DNA from: Vigna angularis
Taxonomy: Eukaryota > Streptophyta > Magnoliopsida > Fabales > Fabaceae
Assembly: GCF_016808095.1 (NCBI RefSeq)
Contig: NC_068974.1
Coordinates: 23,234,825 to 23,298,824, forward strand
Direction of reading: 5' to 3'
Length of the DNA stretch: 64,000 nucleotides
Part shown: piece after piece, positions 48,121 to 60,057 of the stretch
Numbering within the stretch: the stretch's first letter is position 1
Layout of the letters: every line of letters starts with the position of its first letter
The notes under the pieces: model-generated
The model's input: the letters and a program-made list of their open reading frames with translations, nothing else
The model's database searches: none
What the model was told of the DNA's origin: nothing
Made by a program: the position numbers and the translations under genes

Positions 48121-49314
48121 TCATGAACTGGTAAGACTCAAAAGAGACCAACCCAGTTATGACCGAGAGCAGCACAAGACCGAACGGTCAACTCCATCGT
48201 TCTGCAGAATTCTACAGAATTCTGCATAATTGCGGACATAACCCAACATGACCATTTCTAACCATTTTCACTAACTTCTAGCACCCTTAATTCTTGTTTT
48301 TTACCAATTAAACTTATCTAAATGATTCTAAACATTCCTACTGCCATTCTAAAGTAATCAAAACTCAAATTTCAACTCTAAAACACCAATTTTCCCAACT
48401 TAGGGACCCAAAACCCAATCCCACTGCTTTGCATCTATTTTGATCAATTTAGTGACTCAAACAAGTCACAATACACTAGTTAAGACTGCCCCAACAACCC
48501 AATTACGCTCTAGACCTCAAATGCTCAAAATCACTACCTCACTTTGTCTCAAAATGACCTAAAAACTACTAAAACTCCAAATTTTCTATCCAACCAAAGT
48601 CATACCAGATTCCACCCTTCAATCACCTCATTTTGACAAATTTTAGCAATTCCAACTCATCCAAAACAATTCCAAACATCACAGCATAGATTCATGGATT
48701 TCACATATCAACACATACAATACAACATACTCAAAACGCAAAATACAACTCCAAACAGTGCATCCATTCAGAATCCAATATACATACACCTCATGTAAGA
48801 AATTTAAAGAAGTATTCTACCTCCCCTTACCTTAGAGTAACTTGACTAGATAGCTCGCAAGAACACTAGAACAGTTCCTTCACCGCAAGAACTCAATAAA
48901 ACCCTATAACCCACCAAAATGGTGATGGAACCAACTCTTAGAGCTAGAATGGAGTGGAAAAAATGGAAAAGGAGAAAGCTTAAGGCACATGCAACCAGCA
49001 AAATGCATGTCCCAGTTCAAGAACGAAGAAGAGGTTGCATGGAGGGACTTACCAGCTTAGAACCCGAAATGAATCGGTTAGTTTCGAAGCCCACTACGTT
49101 GCGGACGTTTTGGCGGCACCTGAGCAGAGATTAAACGGTTCAAAGAAGAGATATTGGAGAGAGAAGATAGACTTGTGGTAGAGAGAAGGTAGAGAAAATC
49201 TGAAACTGAGTTTTAGATAGAGACATAGTGCTTAAGCTAATGGACCAGGATGTTTTAAATGGACTTTTTTAAAGTCTGGTCCTATTAACTTAATAACCTT
49301 TTTGCTCTGTTAAA

Positions 49315-49470
49315 CTCTATTTATATACAAATGTTCCGTATATAAATTCCGTATATAAGGTTGGCGCGTGATAGCAGGAAAATTACCCAAGGATGGGATC
49401 CGTATATAAGTGGTATTATCCGTTTGTAGTTAGAACCAGGTGTTATCTACGGATATTATATATGGATCAG
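49315..49470. repeat. CACTA subterminal relic with CCGTATATAA repeats
   Basis: TTCCGTATATAA, ATCCGTATATAAG, TATCCGTTTGTAG, GTTATCTACGGATATTATAT: the same subterminal words and spacing as the CACTA at 35974. No CACTA terminus is visible, so it is a truncated end. Confidence 0.6.
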
Positions 49471-50740
49471 GGAAATAATTATTTAAAAAAAATATAGTTC
49501 TGATTAAGTGGAAGCTGGGTGTCATTTCTCAACCTCGAGCTTTCCTCTCTTTCTCGAACCCTCGAGATTTCTTCTCTGTCGAACCATCACGCTTTCCTTT
49601 CTCTTTCGAACCATCTTCGGTCTCAGTTCGGTGTCCTTCTATGGAGCCATCTTCGGTGTGCGTGTTGCTCTCTAGAGCCCTCTTCGTTGTAGGTGTAGAT
49701 CGTGCGTTGGTTCTCCCTCGTCTATCTCTATCTATTATTGTGACCTTCATCAATCCTTCATCAAACACTATGGTTGGGGCTCATTGTTGGGTGCGGTGTC
49801 GTTGTTGGGCGTTGAGTAGCTTAATCGGGTAAGTAAATTAAACCTTAATGCTTAGTAAATTTGGTTCTTCTCTGGCCATTCTTGTCATCAAGCGATTGTC
49901 ATCAATCATAGGCTTAATCTCAAACCATCATCTTTGTCGCTCAAACCGTAGGAGTCCCTGCCTCCAATCGTGGTGTTCTAGTCGTGGTGCCGTTGTTGGG
50001 TAATCGTGTTCTCCGTCAACGCCGCCGTGATCTTCCAGTTGTAGAGGAACCCTAGGACTGCTGTTCTCGCACTCTGATTTTGGGTCGCCGTCATTCAGTC
50101 TCAGTGACTCTATGCTAAGTCTAGAATGTTGTTCCTTTAATATATATCTTTATTTCTTTGGTGTGTAGTGGTTTAATGTTGTGGTGATTCACAGAGAAGA
50201 AGAAGTTCAAATGTCTAAGCATCTTTCAGTGTTCGATGTTGTAGATATGCTGAATTGATGATTGTTGTGGTAAGTAAATTTTGTTCATTCCTAAGTGATT
50301 TCATTTGTAAAATGAGAAAATCCTAAACCCTTTTGTTCTTTAGTATTTCAGGCACAAAATGGGGTTTGGTTTGGTTGGTGTGTTGTGGAATACTTTGGTG
50401 CATTATTAGGACATTGAGTGAACATTAAGAGGCGTGTTAAGGTATGTTTAGGCAATCTTTAAGGACTATAACATATAATTTATATTATTAATTATATATA
50501 TATTTCATATCATTTTCTCTGGTTGAATTTGTGTGATATAGAACTGCAAAGTATTCGAAGGGTAAGATAAGTGGAGGAAGCTTTTGGGATTCATAAAGGA
50601 AAGCACCACAAAAGGGTAAGTAGTTATTATGTTTTGTTTAATGAGTAAATAGTTATTCTATTTAGTTTAATGGTTTTGATGTGATTACCATATACATTGT
50701 TAATTTAGAAGCCATAAGTTGCTTTGGTGATTGTAGCTTT
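49471..50740. other. Unassigned sequence, possibly interior of a broken CACTA
   Basis: CT-rich then AT-rich, with several AG/GTAAGT-like donors (49830, 50270, 50610) but no protein I recognise. Continuous with 57766 onward before the Ogre-like insertion at 50741. Confidence 0.4.
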
Positions 50741-51798
50741 GTCGCAACCGGGATCGCGACGAGATGGCGAGCCGAAAAACAAACGGGATTAAGAAAAGAT
50801 TCGGGAATCGGTTACGAGTAAGGAAGGTATTAGCACCCACTGTGCCTGCCTAAAAGAAGTACCTTTAATTAAATGTATAAAGTTGACGTGGTTTTGATAA
50901 ATGTTTAATTTTCCCTTAAAAAAAATAAAGAAACTATTAAGAAACAAAAATATTTTTTTTTTATGAACCCGACAAGGATTGACCTTGTCCTACGTATATC
51001 CATTTATGATGGACAATCAAGGATCGCGTAGTTCTTTATGTAGAAAAAGGTTTGTGAGTTTGTTTTAAAAATTATTATAGATTGATTTAGATTTTTGAAA
51101 AGCGAACCCAACAAAGATTTAGTTTAACAAGATTGACATTTTTTTGCTTTTAAAGATCTCGTATTTTTTTATTATTTAAGAATGGTGGGAAAAAGAAAGA
51201 AACTGGCCATAAGCCGACACATACTTATAAAAAAATTTATGATTTAAAAAAAACATTATTTGTGTGTAGGAAAAATAATACCTTTAGGAAAAACTTCAGA
51301 GTACAATAAAAATGGAAAAAAATATAATGGTGTAGAGGTGACATAACTTTTTACCTTTCAATACTCTTATATTTCTTCTTTGGTGATTGCCGTTGACAGA
51401 ACCCTTACGGGTGAGAACCTATTTTTCTCTATACTGTCTTTCTCTCTTTTTATTATTTCTGTCTGTTCCTCCTTCTCTCTATTCTTTCGTCCCCTTTTTT
51501 CTATGACAGAGTGCATATTTATATACACACTGTAGTATTTGTCCATTTTAAAAAAATCATATTTTCCTCTTTAAAAGCAAGTGACGCAGGAAATTATATT
51601 AATATACTATTTTAATTACTGTTTATAATTATTAGCATAATATTGATTCAAATAATTACCATATTAAACTAACATTTCAAAAATATTGTGTCCGGTATTA
51701 TAGTTATTATTTTATCCCTTTTTACCCACCATTAATTATTATTCTCTTACTCTTTATTTTTAATTATTTACTTACCCAGACGAAATTGGGTGTTGACA
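50741..51798 (-). repeat. 3' LTR of the Tat/Ogre-like element
   Basis: Minus strand TGTCAACACCCAATTTCGTC (51798) to ...CGGTTGCGACA (50741). It lacks about 67 bp next to its end and several hundred bp of differences relative to the partner LTR, e.g. the stretch matching 57365-57500. It keeps the terminal ~25 bases that the 5' LTR has lost. Confidence 0.9.
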
Positions 51799-51815
51799 GC
51801 TGCCCCTTTTTATTT
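51799..51815 (-). other. Polypurine tract
   Basis: Minus strand AAAAAGGGGCAGC immediately upstream of the 3' LTR start TGTCAACACCC. Confidence 0.8.
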
Positions 51816-52127
51816 GGATTTTGCTAGATAACATGAACCTTAGAGTTTTTGTGTTATCATAGTAAAAGCTAAATAAAGATAAAGACACTAATTTTGTTTG
51901 GGTCTAAAGAAAAGGAAAGAGATTACCTCGAAGCGTACCTGGTAGAGAATGTAGCAACCTTGTGGACTTTGTAGAATAGCCGTGACACTTGTGGAGGGTG
52001 TGTCATACCCTATGAACTTTGCTGGAGAGGTGTATGAACCTCGTGAATACTTGATGCTGAGGCGCACGAACCTTGTAAAACTTGATGGGGGAGGCGCACA
52101 AACCTCGTATAATTTTTTTTTTGGGTG

Positions 52128-52275
52128 CTAGGATGAAAACTGGGCTTTGGTGCCAGGATGAAAACTGGGTTTTGGTGCCAGGATGAAAACTGAGCTTAGG
52201 TACCAGGATGAAAACTGGGCTTAGGTGCCAGGATGAAAACTGGGCTTTGGTGCCAGGATGAAAACTGGGCTTTGA
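52128..52275. repeat. 25-bp tandem repeat, 6 copies
   Basis: GGTGCCAGGATGAAAACTGG plus GCTTT, starts spaced 25 bp, in the 3' non-coding part of the element. Confidence 0.9.
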
Positions 52276-52681
52276 CAATCTCGAAACAAATATTTTTTTT
52301 TCTTTTGTTCTTTTTTTTTTGAAAATTTTTGAATTTTGTCACTGATGTATTTTCCTTGAACTGTATTCTATCGAATTCACGAATTCCTGTTGAATGTTGG
52401 CGATGCATGGTGTGCCATGCTTTTCCCATGATGATGCCTGCACTATGATGAATGCATGAGTGTATGGGTGAAAATTCATGTGAGACCCAAATACTTCCCG
52501 TTTTGTTTTAATTCCATGACATCCTTTAAGAATAAACTCACACCCAGTGAATCTTCCTGTGATGCTTATTATTTTCGGGAGGCATTTTGAAAGTTAAGAA
52601 CGAACTTATGAAAGAGATGAAAAAAGATTTATTGAATAAAACAATATAATATTGTCAATTCCACTTTAAAAGCATTCCCTA

Positions 52682-53510
52682 TCATGGAATCATTAGAATT
52701 TTTTTGATTGCGCCAGAATTAACTGGCAAGGGCAACCCCTCTCCATCCATTTTGGTGAGCATAAGTGGATCACCACTAAAAGTCTTCTTTACCACATACG
52801 GGCCTTCATAATTTGGAGTCCACTTGCCCCTGTGATCCTTTGGTATTGGCAAAATCTTTTTTAGGACCAATTCACCTTCTTGGAATTCCCTTTGCTGGTA
52901 TAGTTGCCCCTGACATGTTGCGGTCAATCTTTTTTCTCAATGAGATTGAGTTGATCAAACTGGGTTTGAACTCAATCTGCTTCTTCTAACTGGTTTCCAC
53001 TAACACTTGTAGGGATGGGATTTCTACCTCGAAGTGTAGTACTGCTTCTGTTCCATATACCAAAGAAAAAGGTGTTGCCCCAGTCGACATGCGTACCGAT
53101 GTGTAGTAACCGAGTAAATCGAAGGTACAATCCTCTTGATATTTTTTATTAACGGCCTTAACTGCCCCATTCATTTTTGGGCGACGATGTGAAGTTTGAT
53201 TGTTCAGGTTTGCGGCGATGAGAAATTATCTTTAAATCACAATAGTCGACACACATTTGCTCATTATCGTCCTTCTTCGACACGATACTCTCCACCCATT
53301 GGGAGTATTTTGCCCCGGCTAAGAATCTCACATCAAATTGCTTTCGTACTTCATCATTGATTCTGAAGACATTCTAGCTTGAGTAGTAACTCGTGTTGAA
53401 CTCTTTCTTTATGCTAGTGCCGACCTTTACCTCTTATCTCTCGCTTTCTTCTCCTATATTAAAGATTTCAACCTCTCCTTGATGGGGTTTTATTTCTTTA
53501 GAATCTTACT
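52682..53510 (-). pseudogene. Pol remnants: reverse transcriptase start fused to integrase C-terminus
   Basis: In minus order: a fragment like the start of reverse transcriptase (WVESIVSKKDDNEQMCVDYC, about 53300-53220), then integrase C-terminal pieces (MSTGATPFSLVYGTEAVLHF at about 53100-53050; VLKKILPIPKDHRGKWTPNY and EGPYVVKKTFSGDPL, 52860-52770), ending near 52682. The reverse transcriptase catalytic YxDD, RNase H and the integrase catalytic core are missing, removed by an internal deletion. Frames are interrupted between pieces. Confidence 0.85.
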
Positions 53511-53820
53511 TCATAAATCTTATTAACATTGGAGAGAGTTATGGGTCAATCATAATCATCTTCCATGTTATTGATAGGGTGCTCAAAATTAGGAAAATCA
53601 ACATTATTGTTTTCAAAACATTCATTGTCATATCCGAATTATTTGAGTTAAAAAAATTTAAGACACGAGATGATGAAAAAAACGAAACAAACATGATTTA
53701 ATGTTAAACCAAATGCAAAAGAAAGTGTCAACCCGTAACGCACGAACCCCAAGGCTCTGGGCAAAGCAGTGAGGTTAATTAAAAACAATTACATTTCAAT
53801 AAGCATCACAGACAAATACT

Positions 53821-55631
53821 TTATCTTTCAACTCTTGGGTTTGCAAATACATCTTCTTCTTTATCCTTGTGGTATATTTGTAGGAAATTTCTGTCGATCA
53901 GATCTTGGAGAATGCTTCTAAACTTGGTACACTCCTTAATGAAATGCTCGGCTCCTGGATGTACTCCACACGCCTTCTCAAGGTCACCTTTGCTCCTTAG
54001 CAAACCCAGTTTTACCAAATTTTCAAAAATGAACCTTTTAGAACTTCGAATTTCACTTACATTCTTTACTAGCTTGTGTCGTCCAACCGCGATGGCATTT
54101 GTTGAGGTATTTTCATGCTCGGCAAGGGGATTGACTTCAACACTAGGTTTATCCTCTTGGAACTTCAACCATCCTGCATCAATTAGAGATTGTACTTTGA
54201 ATTTAAGGGACGTGCACTTTTCCGTTGAATGCCCAATGCTTCCCCCGTTAAAATGACATCTCACATTTGCATCAAAACTTTTGGAGTATAGAGGTCGTAA
54301 GGGTTTCATGGGACGAACACTGGCCAAAGCTTTCTTAAGGAGATGGGGTAACAGTTCCGTATATGTCATAGGAATGGGAGTGAATTTTTTCTCTGGGTTC
54401 CTCCTAGGATGAGCCCTTTGGTCAACGTTATGATCGGAACCCAAGCCGGCTCCAGTGCCCTAGGCATTATTAGAAGCCTGTTGTGGTTGATAATATCCTG
54501 GCGGTTGAGATATTGTTTTGGGACCAAACACTGTATTGTTCACATAAGGAGGGTAACTCAGACTTGGTTGATAGACATGAGTGGGCGCATGACCTTCCCA
54601 TATGGATATTGTTGACGTTGCATGTACTCCCCGTTCTTTCTCTTTTTCCGGATTAAAAATGGATTTTTTTGGAGTGGTGGCTTGAGATGTAATTTTCCCA
54701 TTCTTCAGCCCGATCTCGATTCTTTCGCAAACATTGCAACCATCTCTTTGTCGTATAAAGGTGGCTCAACCTGCGCTGCCCATTCTCTCCATCATTGTGC
54801 ATACTCCTTAAAAGACTCCTCTTCTTTCTTTTCCATGTGGTGTAATTGTAACCTGTCTGGCGCGACGTGCACATTGTATTTGTACTGCCTTACAAAGGCG
54901 TTTGCCAAATCTGCCCAAGAACGGATATGAGAGGATTCCAGATGTGTATACCAACTCAATGCTGCTTCGGCCAAGTTGTCTTGAAAGAAATGGATAAGTA
55001 ATTTTTCATCATGAGCGTAAGCAGCCATTTTTCGGCAATACATGGTCAAGTGGTTCTTGGGGCATGTGTTACCCTTGTACTTCTCGAATTCTAGCACCTT
55101 GAACTTGTGCGGAATTGTCACTCCTGGGGCCAAACTCAACTTCGCCACGTCACCAAACCCGTAACTTTCAAACCCCTCTATGGCTTTTAGCCTGTCTTCC
55201 AGTACTTCAACTTTACTTTTCTCTTCTTCTGTGTCCGTGTGTATGGTGGCCTTAGTCGAAACATCATGTGCAACAATTGTGTGAGGAGACTTGGACGTTT
55301 CATTCATCTTCGTCTCTATCGTGAGGATAGGCCCTTGAGTACTAATGGGAAGTAAACCATTTGTTATGGGAAATGCCAAAGAAGTGTGCTCTGCCTCTGA
55401 ATGATCTCCAGTGGGTGGTGTGTAACCTGGTGGAAAACCATACATTGGAAACATGAATTGTGTGCCTACAACGTTATGTATTGGAGGGTGAGCATTATCC
55501 TCGGCCTTTACAAACGAAGTCTCTCCTGCACTCTTCATGGTTTTCAAAGCCTCCAAGATTTGACCGACTTGATCTTTTAGTTGGCTAATATCGGCCCTTA
55601 TAGCTTCACATTCTTCTTCCCAAACTTCCAT
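53821..55631 (-). pseudogene. Tat/Ogre-like gag, interrupted
   Basis: An ATG at 55631 opens a coiled-coil start (EVWEEECEAIRADISQLKDQ), then a Pro-rich linker, then the gag core (GVTIPHKFKVLEFEKYKGNT; SWYTHLESSHIRSWADLANA; FVRQYKYNVHVAPDRLQL). A TAG at about 54792 (after FKEYAQ) ends the first open part; homology continues to 54650 and resumes at 54444-53821 (PMTYTELLPHLLKKA; CHFNGGSIGHSTEKC, a degenerate zinc-knuckle-like block; VQSLIDAGWLKFQEDKPSVE). Length and order fit Tat-lineage gag; at least two stops and a frame change inactivate it. Confidence 0.87.
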
Positions 55632-56510
55632 AGCCTCAGAGTTCGCTCGAGTCCTATAAGGATGTCGTGGAGGTCCCGCCGTTGTTTTTTATTTAACTTT
55701 ATACTATTTTTATTAATTTGAATTAGATGAAAACTAAATATGCGAAAATATAAAAATGATGCATGCTAAAAATAGGCGGAAATCATAAGTCCTTAATATC
55801 GTTATGATAGAAATTGAAAATGATGAAAGTTTTGTAAGTTTAAACTATTTATTTATTAGACTAAATGGTTTTTATTTTGCCTTATTTATTTATTCATTAA
55901 AGCATGAAATTTTCGTTTTTGCTTTTTATTTAAAATAAAACATGCACATTTATTGTTATGTAAAAAAAATGAATGGGAAATGATAAAAATGTTGTTAATG
56001 CATACGATGCATGAAGATGCATGTGCCAACTAATGATTAAAGGACAACATGTTTTATGCTTTTAAGGTAGGTCCAACGTCCTAAGGTCTAAGCATTGTAT
56101 ATGCAATCTCACGGGGAAAGCTTCCTAAACCTAAGATCAAGGCCACCAGAGCTATGGTCCTTTTCACCGCTTTTCCACAACAGTTGAAACGCAACTAGGT
56201 ATGAAATTGCATGTAAAGAGAACAGACACTGGCTGGGGTTCTCACGATAGCCAAACTGGAAATAGTCCAGACGTGACACCGCTACACAACCCCTCTAATT
56301 CTGTGTTACACTTAGACCCAGGTATAGGGTCCCACTCATGATATGCCAAGTAATAATAATAATAAAAACGGATATAAATAAATTACCAAAATAAATAAAG
56401 ACAATCATATATAATAAATAAAGGGAAAATAAATAAAATAGAATAAAATAAAATAAAGTAAAACCACACCAATTTTGCACATTTAATTAACAAGGCCTGA
56501 TTCTTTAGCG
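55632..56510 (-). other. Leader of the Tat/Ogre-like element
   Basis: Non-coding, AT-rich. Contains the block 56060-56345 shared with the Ogre leader at 1730-2010. No ORF1 is present, in contrast to the element at the left edge. Confidence 0.7.
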
Positions 56511-56528
56511 TCCCTAGTGGAGTCGTCA
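56511..56528 (-). other. Primer binding site, tRNA-Arg type (degenerate)
   Basis: Minus strand TGACGACTCCACTAGGGA, differing at two positions from the site at 2255. Confidence 0.7.
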
Positions 56529-56530
56529 TC

Positions 56531-57760
56531 TGGCGAGCCGAAAAACAAACGGGATTAAGAAAAGATTTTGGAGTCGCCACCATAATTTATTATGGAAAAC
56601 CAAAAAATAAGACATGGTATGAGAAAAGTAGATTTTAGGTTCGGGAATCAGTTACGAGTAAGGAAGATATTAGCACCCTACTGCGCCTGCCTAAAAGCAG
56701 TACCTTTAATAAAATGTATAAAGTTGACATGGTTTTGATAAATGTTTAATTTTCCCTTTAAAAAAATAAAGAAACTATTAAGAAACAAAAATATTTTTTT
56801 TTTGTTTTATGAACCCGACAAGGATTGACCTTGCTCCTACGTATATCCATTTATGATGGACAATCAGGGATCGCGTAGTTCTTTATGTAGAAAAAGGTTT
56901 GTGAGTTTGTTTTAAAAGTTATTATAGATTGATTTAGATTTTTGAAAAGCGAACCCAACAAATATTTGGTTGAAATTGACATTTTTTTTTGTTTTAAAGA
57001 TCTCGTATTTTTTTATTATTTAAGAATGGCGAGAAAAAGAAAGAAACTGGCCATAAGCCGACACATACTTATAAAAAAATTTATAATTTTAAAAAAACAT
57101 TATTTGTGAGTAGGAAAAATAATACCTTTAGGAAAAACTTCAGAGTACAATAAAAACGGAAAAAAAATAATGGTGACATACCTTTTTAGCTTTCAATACT
57201 CTTCTATTTCTTCTTTGGTGATTGCCGTTGACAGAACCCTTACGGGTGAGAACTTATTTTTCTCTATACTGTCTTTCTCTCTTTTTATTATTTTTGTCTG
57301 TTTCTCCTTCTCTCTATTCTTTCGTCCGCTTTTTTCTATGACAGAGTGCGTATTTATATACACACGGTAATATTATGTCAATCTTGCCTTAATTGTGACT
57401 TAAATGACAATAAAACAAAATAGGGAAAGAAATGGTGTTGGTTGCCAGAAAACAAATTAAATAATATTCAAAACATTGATTATCAATATTGTCAGAAAAT
57501 TTTTCCATTTAAAAAAAATCATATTTTCCTCTTTAAAAGCAACTGACGCAGCAAATTATATTAATGTATTATTTTAATTACTGTTTATAATTATTAGCAT
57601 AATATTGATTCAAATAATTACCATATTAAACTAACATTTCAAAAATATTGTGTCCGGTATTATAGTTATTATTTTTTCCCTTTTTACCCACCATTAATTA
57701 TTATTCTCTTACTCTTTATTTTTAATTATTTACTTATCCGGACGAAATTGGGTGTTGACA
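56531..57760 (-). repeat. 5' LTR of the Tat/Ogre-like element
   Basis: Minus strand TGTCAACACCC at 57760 down to ...GCTCGCCA at 56531. The last ~25 bases present in the 3' LTR are missing, so the primer site abuts an internal LTR sequence. Otherwise closely similar to 50766-51798. Confidence 0.9.
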
Positions 57761-57904
57761 AGCTTGATCAAAGAAAGGAAGCTCAAGTTGTTCCTCATCT
57801 TTGTTAATTTGTACTATCAAGGATTTCTTGATTCACAAGTTGGAAAGATAATATTCCGTTAAACTCAAAAATGGCAACTTATCCAATTTTTTTTCTTTAG
57901 GAAT

Positions 57905-58113
57905 TACTTGATGCCCACACTGGCCACCTGCTAGCAGGGTTTAACTCTGCAACTCCTTTCTCTGCCTCATCAAAAAACATCCTTGCCCTCTTTATCTGTC
58001 CCTTCATGAATCTCCTACGTTTATCTGTAACTTTACCCCGGAAAATGTCATCATCTGAAAGCCTAGCTTTTGCCAATTCATCTTGTGGCTGATATACTCT
58101 TCCTCTTGTGGCA
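57905..58113 (-). pseudogene. Isolated phytoene synthase exon fragment
   Basis: After an acceptor TGATTGCAG (58114), the minus strand reads [66 protein letters not shown], then a donor-like GTAATT. This is the penultimate-exon region of plant phytoene synthase, the first enzyme of carotenoid synthesis. Family differences include Arg for Trp in DK(W)RNFM. I find no other exon of the gene on either side. It looks like a captured or dispersed exon, possibly within the broken CACTA that also includes 49315-50740, but no transposon end could be tied to it. Confidence 0.85.
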
Positions 58114-59555
58114 CTGCAATCATAAAAAACTACACCAAATTACAGAGAACATAGTTTCAATGCTATGGAAAACTAAAACTAGAGTCTAACATAAATAGTG
58201 TAAAAGCTTTTGCATTGTTAACCATCAGATTCCGGCAAGATCATGCAACAAACTTCTTCACTATTGGTGCATATATTATTTAAACATTGTCTGTTATAGG
58301 CCTAATTTATATTGTTTTTTAGTTATGTTGGTAATTGTTTTTCATTTCTTGACAAGTGAAGGTGAGATACCCATAAGTGAAAAAGAGGTTAAATGTCATT
58401 TCTTTTTTGTGTTTTGTTTACTTTGATGGCATTGAAGTGTTCAAAGAAACTTAGTCTTCTCTTTGTAATATTTATATATATGTTTTTAAAAAATTAACAA
58501 CACATTGGTTGACATCAAAAGTGATAATGTGGTTTACATATAACGATGAGGAAGAAAGCAAAATTACTTTTGCAGTGAAGAACTGACGCCCATGAACGAA
58601 AATAAAAAATACTCTAGTAAAAATATAATTTTAACCCTGACATACAAATAGACCTGACGGGAACATATACTAATATAGACTTAAGTTATTTTAAAACCAA
58701 AATTTTTATTTATACAAAAATTTAAAATTGTCACCACATTTTAAAAAACTTTATTTTTCTTAAAACGATTTTAAAAGACCTTTAATAAATGAATTTGAGA
58801 TTACTTTTATTAAGAATTAAATATTATATATCAGATATGATACATGAAATAAATATTTATGACATTATCATGAAAAGATAAATAATAAATTGAAATAAAT
58901 TATAAATATTTAATGATAATATAAAATAATATCAAATATAATAAATGAAATATGTTTTAATAACAATTTTAAATTTAGAAAAGTTTTATAAAAAAGATGT
59001 TTGAACTCACTTTACCGAATGTGAATCTAAAACTATACTTTTTCTAAGACAAGGTAATGAATTTGTAAAATAAGAAACTGTAATTATCATAAAACTTGAG
59101 TTGTTTTAAATATTATTAGAAAAATATTTTAAGACTGTGATTTAGAATATTAAAACCATTTTATTGAAAATAATATAAAAAACACATTTGAAAAATCATA
59201 AAAATTATATATTCCTATATTTTAATGAAACATTTTACTCTTTGACACCATTCACCATTGTTCAACAAATTTTAGCAGTTTTCTCATAATAAAATAGAAT
59301 AGATGGGATGCTATTTGGATCATAGGAGTATTCTTTACATCAGCCATTTCTCACAAAAATAGTTTAAAAACTCATGTTACTTGAACAAAATAGATTATAT
59401 TTATCGCAATATATTATTAAGTTAAGATAGTTTGTAAATAGTAAATAACATTAAATATATTTTTAATCCTGAACTCCAACATAAAATTTTGTTTTTTAAA
59501 GTTTAAAAATAAATGGATATATAAGTTATTTTAACTTAAGTATTGTAATTTTTTT
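58114..59555. other. AT-rich intergenic DNA with a decayed Mutator-like TIR
   Basis: No gene seen. At about 59450-59520 the words TTAAATATATTTTTAATCCT, AAAATTTTGTTTTTTAAAG and TAAAAATAAATGGATAT resemble a degenerate form of the legume TIR at 41649. The partner end was not found. Confidence 0.5.
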
Positions 59556-59910
59556 TGTTGGAAATAAACAAAAACAGAAGTGTATTCTGTTACTGTGTGT
59601 GCGTTTGTATAAATACTTTGTAACATGCAATTTTTCAGTTAATAATAAAATTTTGAGAGTTATTCAGAATATACCTGTGAGCCTGTGCAACCTTTTGATC
59701 GGTCTGAAACTGTGTGTGGTGGTGCTCAGTCGTGTGGTGGTGGTGATCGTGGAAGAGGGTCGAAACCCTAGCAGAGAATCGCGTGCCCCTTTCTGTCTCT
59801 GATTCTCGCCTCCCATTTCTTTTCTCTCACTAAACACGTGCACCCATTACGTTTAAGTGAAAGTAAATATCTGGGTTTGGGCTTTTACTATTCTGCCCTT
59901 TTATTCTAAT
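59556..59910 (+). repeat. 5' LTR of a Ty1/copia element (about 355 bp)
   Basis: Starts TGTTGGAAATAAAC and ends ...TTATTCTAATA just before the primer site; the terminal CA is altered. A TATAAATA box lies at 59608-59615 and an AATAAAA polyadenylation word at about 59642. Confidence 0.8.
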
Positions 59911-59911
59911 A

Positions 59912-59925
59912 TGGTATCAAGAGTA
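59912..59925 (+). other. Primer binding site, initiator tRNA-Met type
   Basis: TGGTATCAAGAGTA, close to the canonical TGGTATCAGAGC complement of initiator tRNA-Met, with one inserted base. Confidence 0.8.
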
Positions 59926-60057
59926 TAGGTTCCTTTCCTGAGGTGTGTGAAAAAGTGGGTACTGTAGTCTGGAGGTGTGTGTATCCAGAAGTGCAAAAAA
60001 GGAGGTTTCTTTGACTGGGTATAGATCAAAGATTCAGAAAGAGTGTAGCAAGAAAGG

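Larger units (their letters stand above)
46784..49329 (-). mobile_element. Third LTR of the GGGATG-type group, diverged; right edge uncertain
   Basis: Starts TGTAGCGTCCCAG at 46784 (minus-strand end GGGACGCTACA), parallel to TGTGGCATCCC at 9681 and the reverse of 41134. The first 330 bp align loosely with 9681-10010 (AAGAGAACAGTC/AAGAAAACAGTT, CAGTCATCC, AAGGGTGAG). A CT-rich leader with donor TGGTAAGTCCC (minus, about 49060) is also shared. No matching target duplication: the sequence after about 49329 does not resume RING exon 1, so the far side has been rearranged. Two satellites lie inside. A 71-codon frame at 48919-49134 is not convincing. Confidence 0.65.
50741..57760 (-). mobile_element. 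Tat/Ogre-like Ty3/gypsy element, 7.0 kb, internally deleted, AGCTT target duplication
   Basis: Two LTRs in the same orientation (50741-51798 and 56531-57760), a primer site (56511-56528), a polypurine tract and a perfect 5-bp duplication AGCTT (50736-50740, 57761-57765). The interior keeps most of gag but only scraps of reverse transcriptase and integrase. There is no ORF1 between primer site and gag. It could move only with proteins from elsewhere, and several stops show it is old or decaying. Confidence 0.93.

Noticed and set aside
48919..49134. 71-codon basic frame in the LTR at 46784-49329
   Set aside because: Falls in the LTR leader region opposite the CT-rich strand; no homologue or motif recognised.
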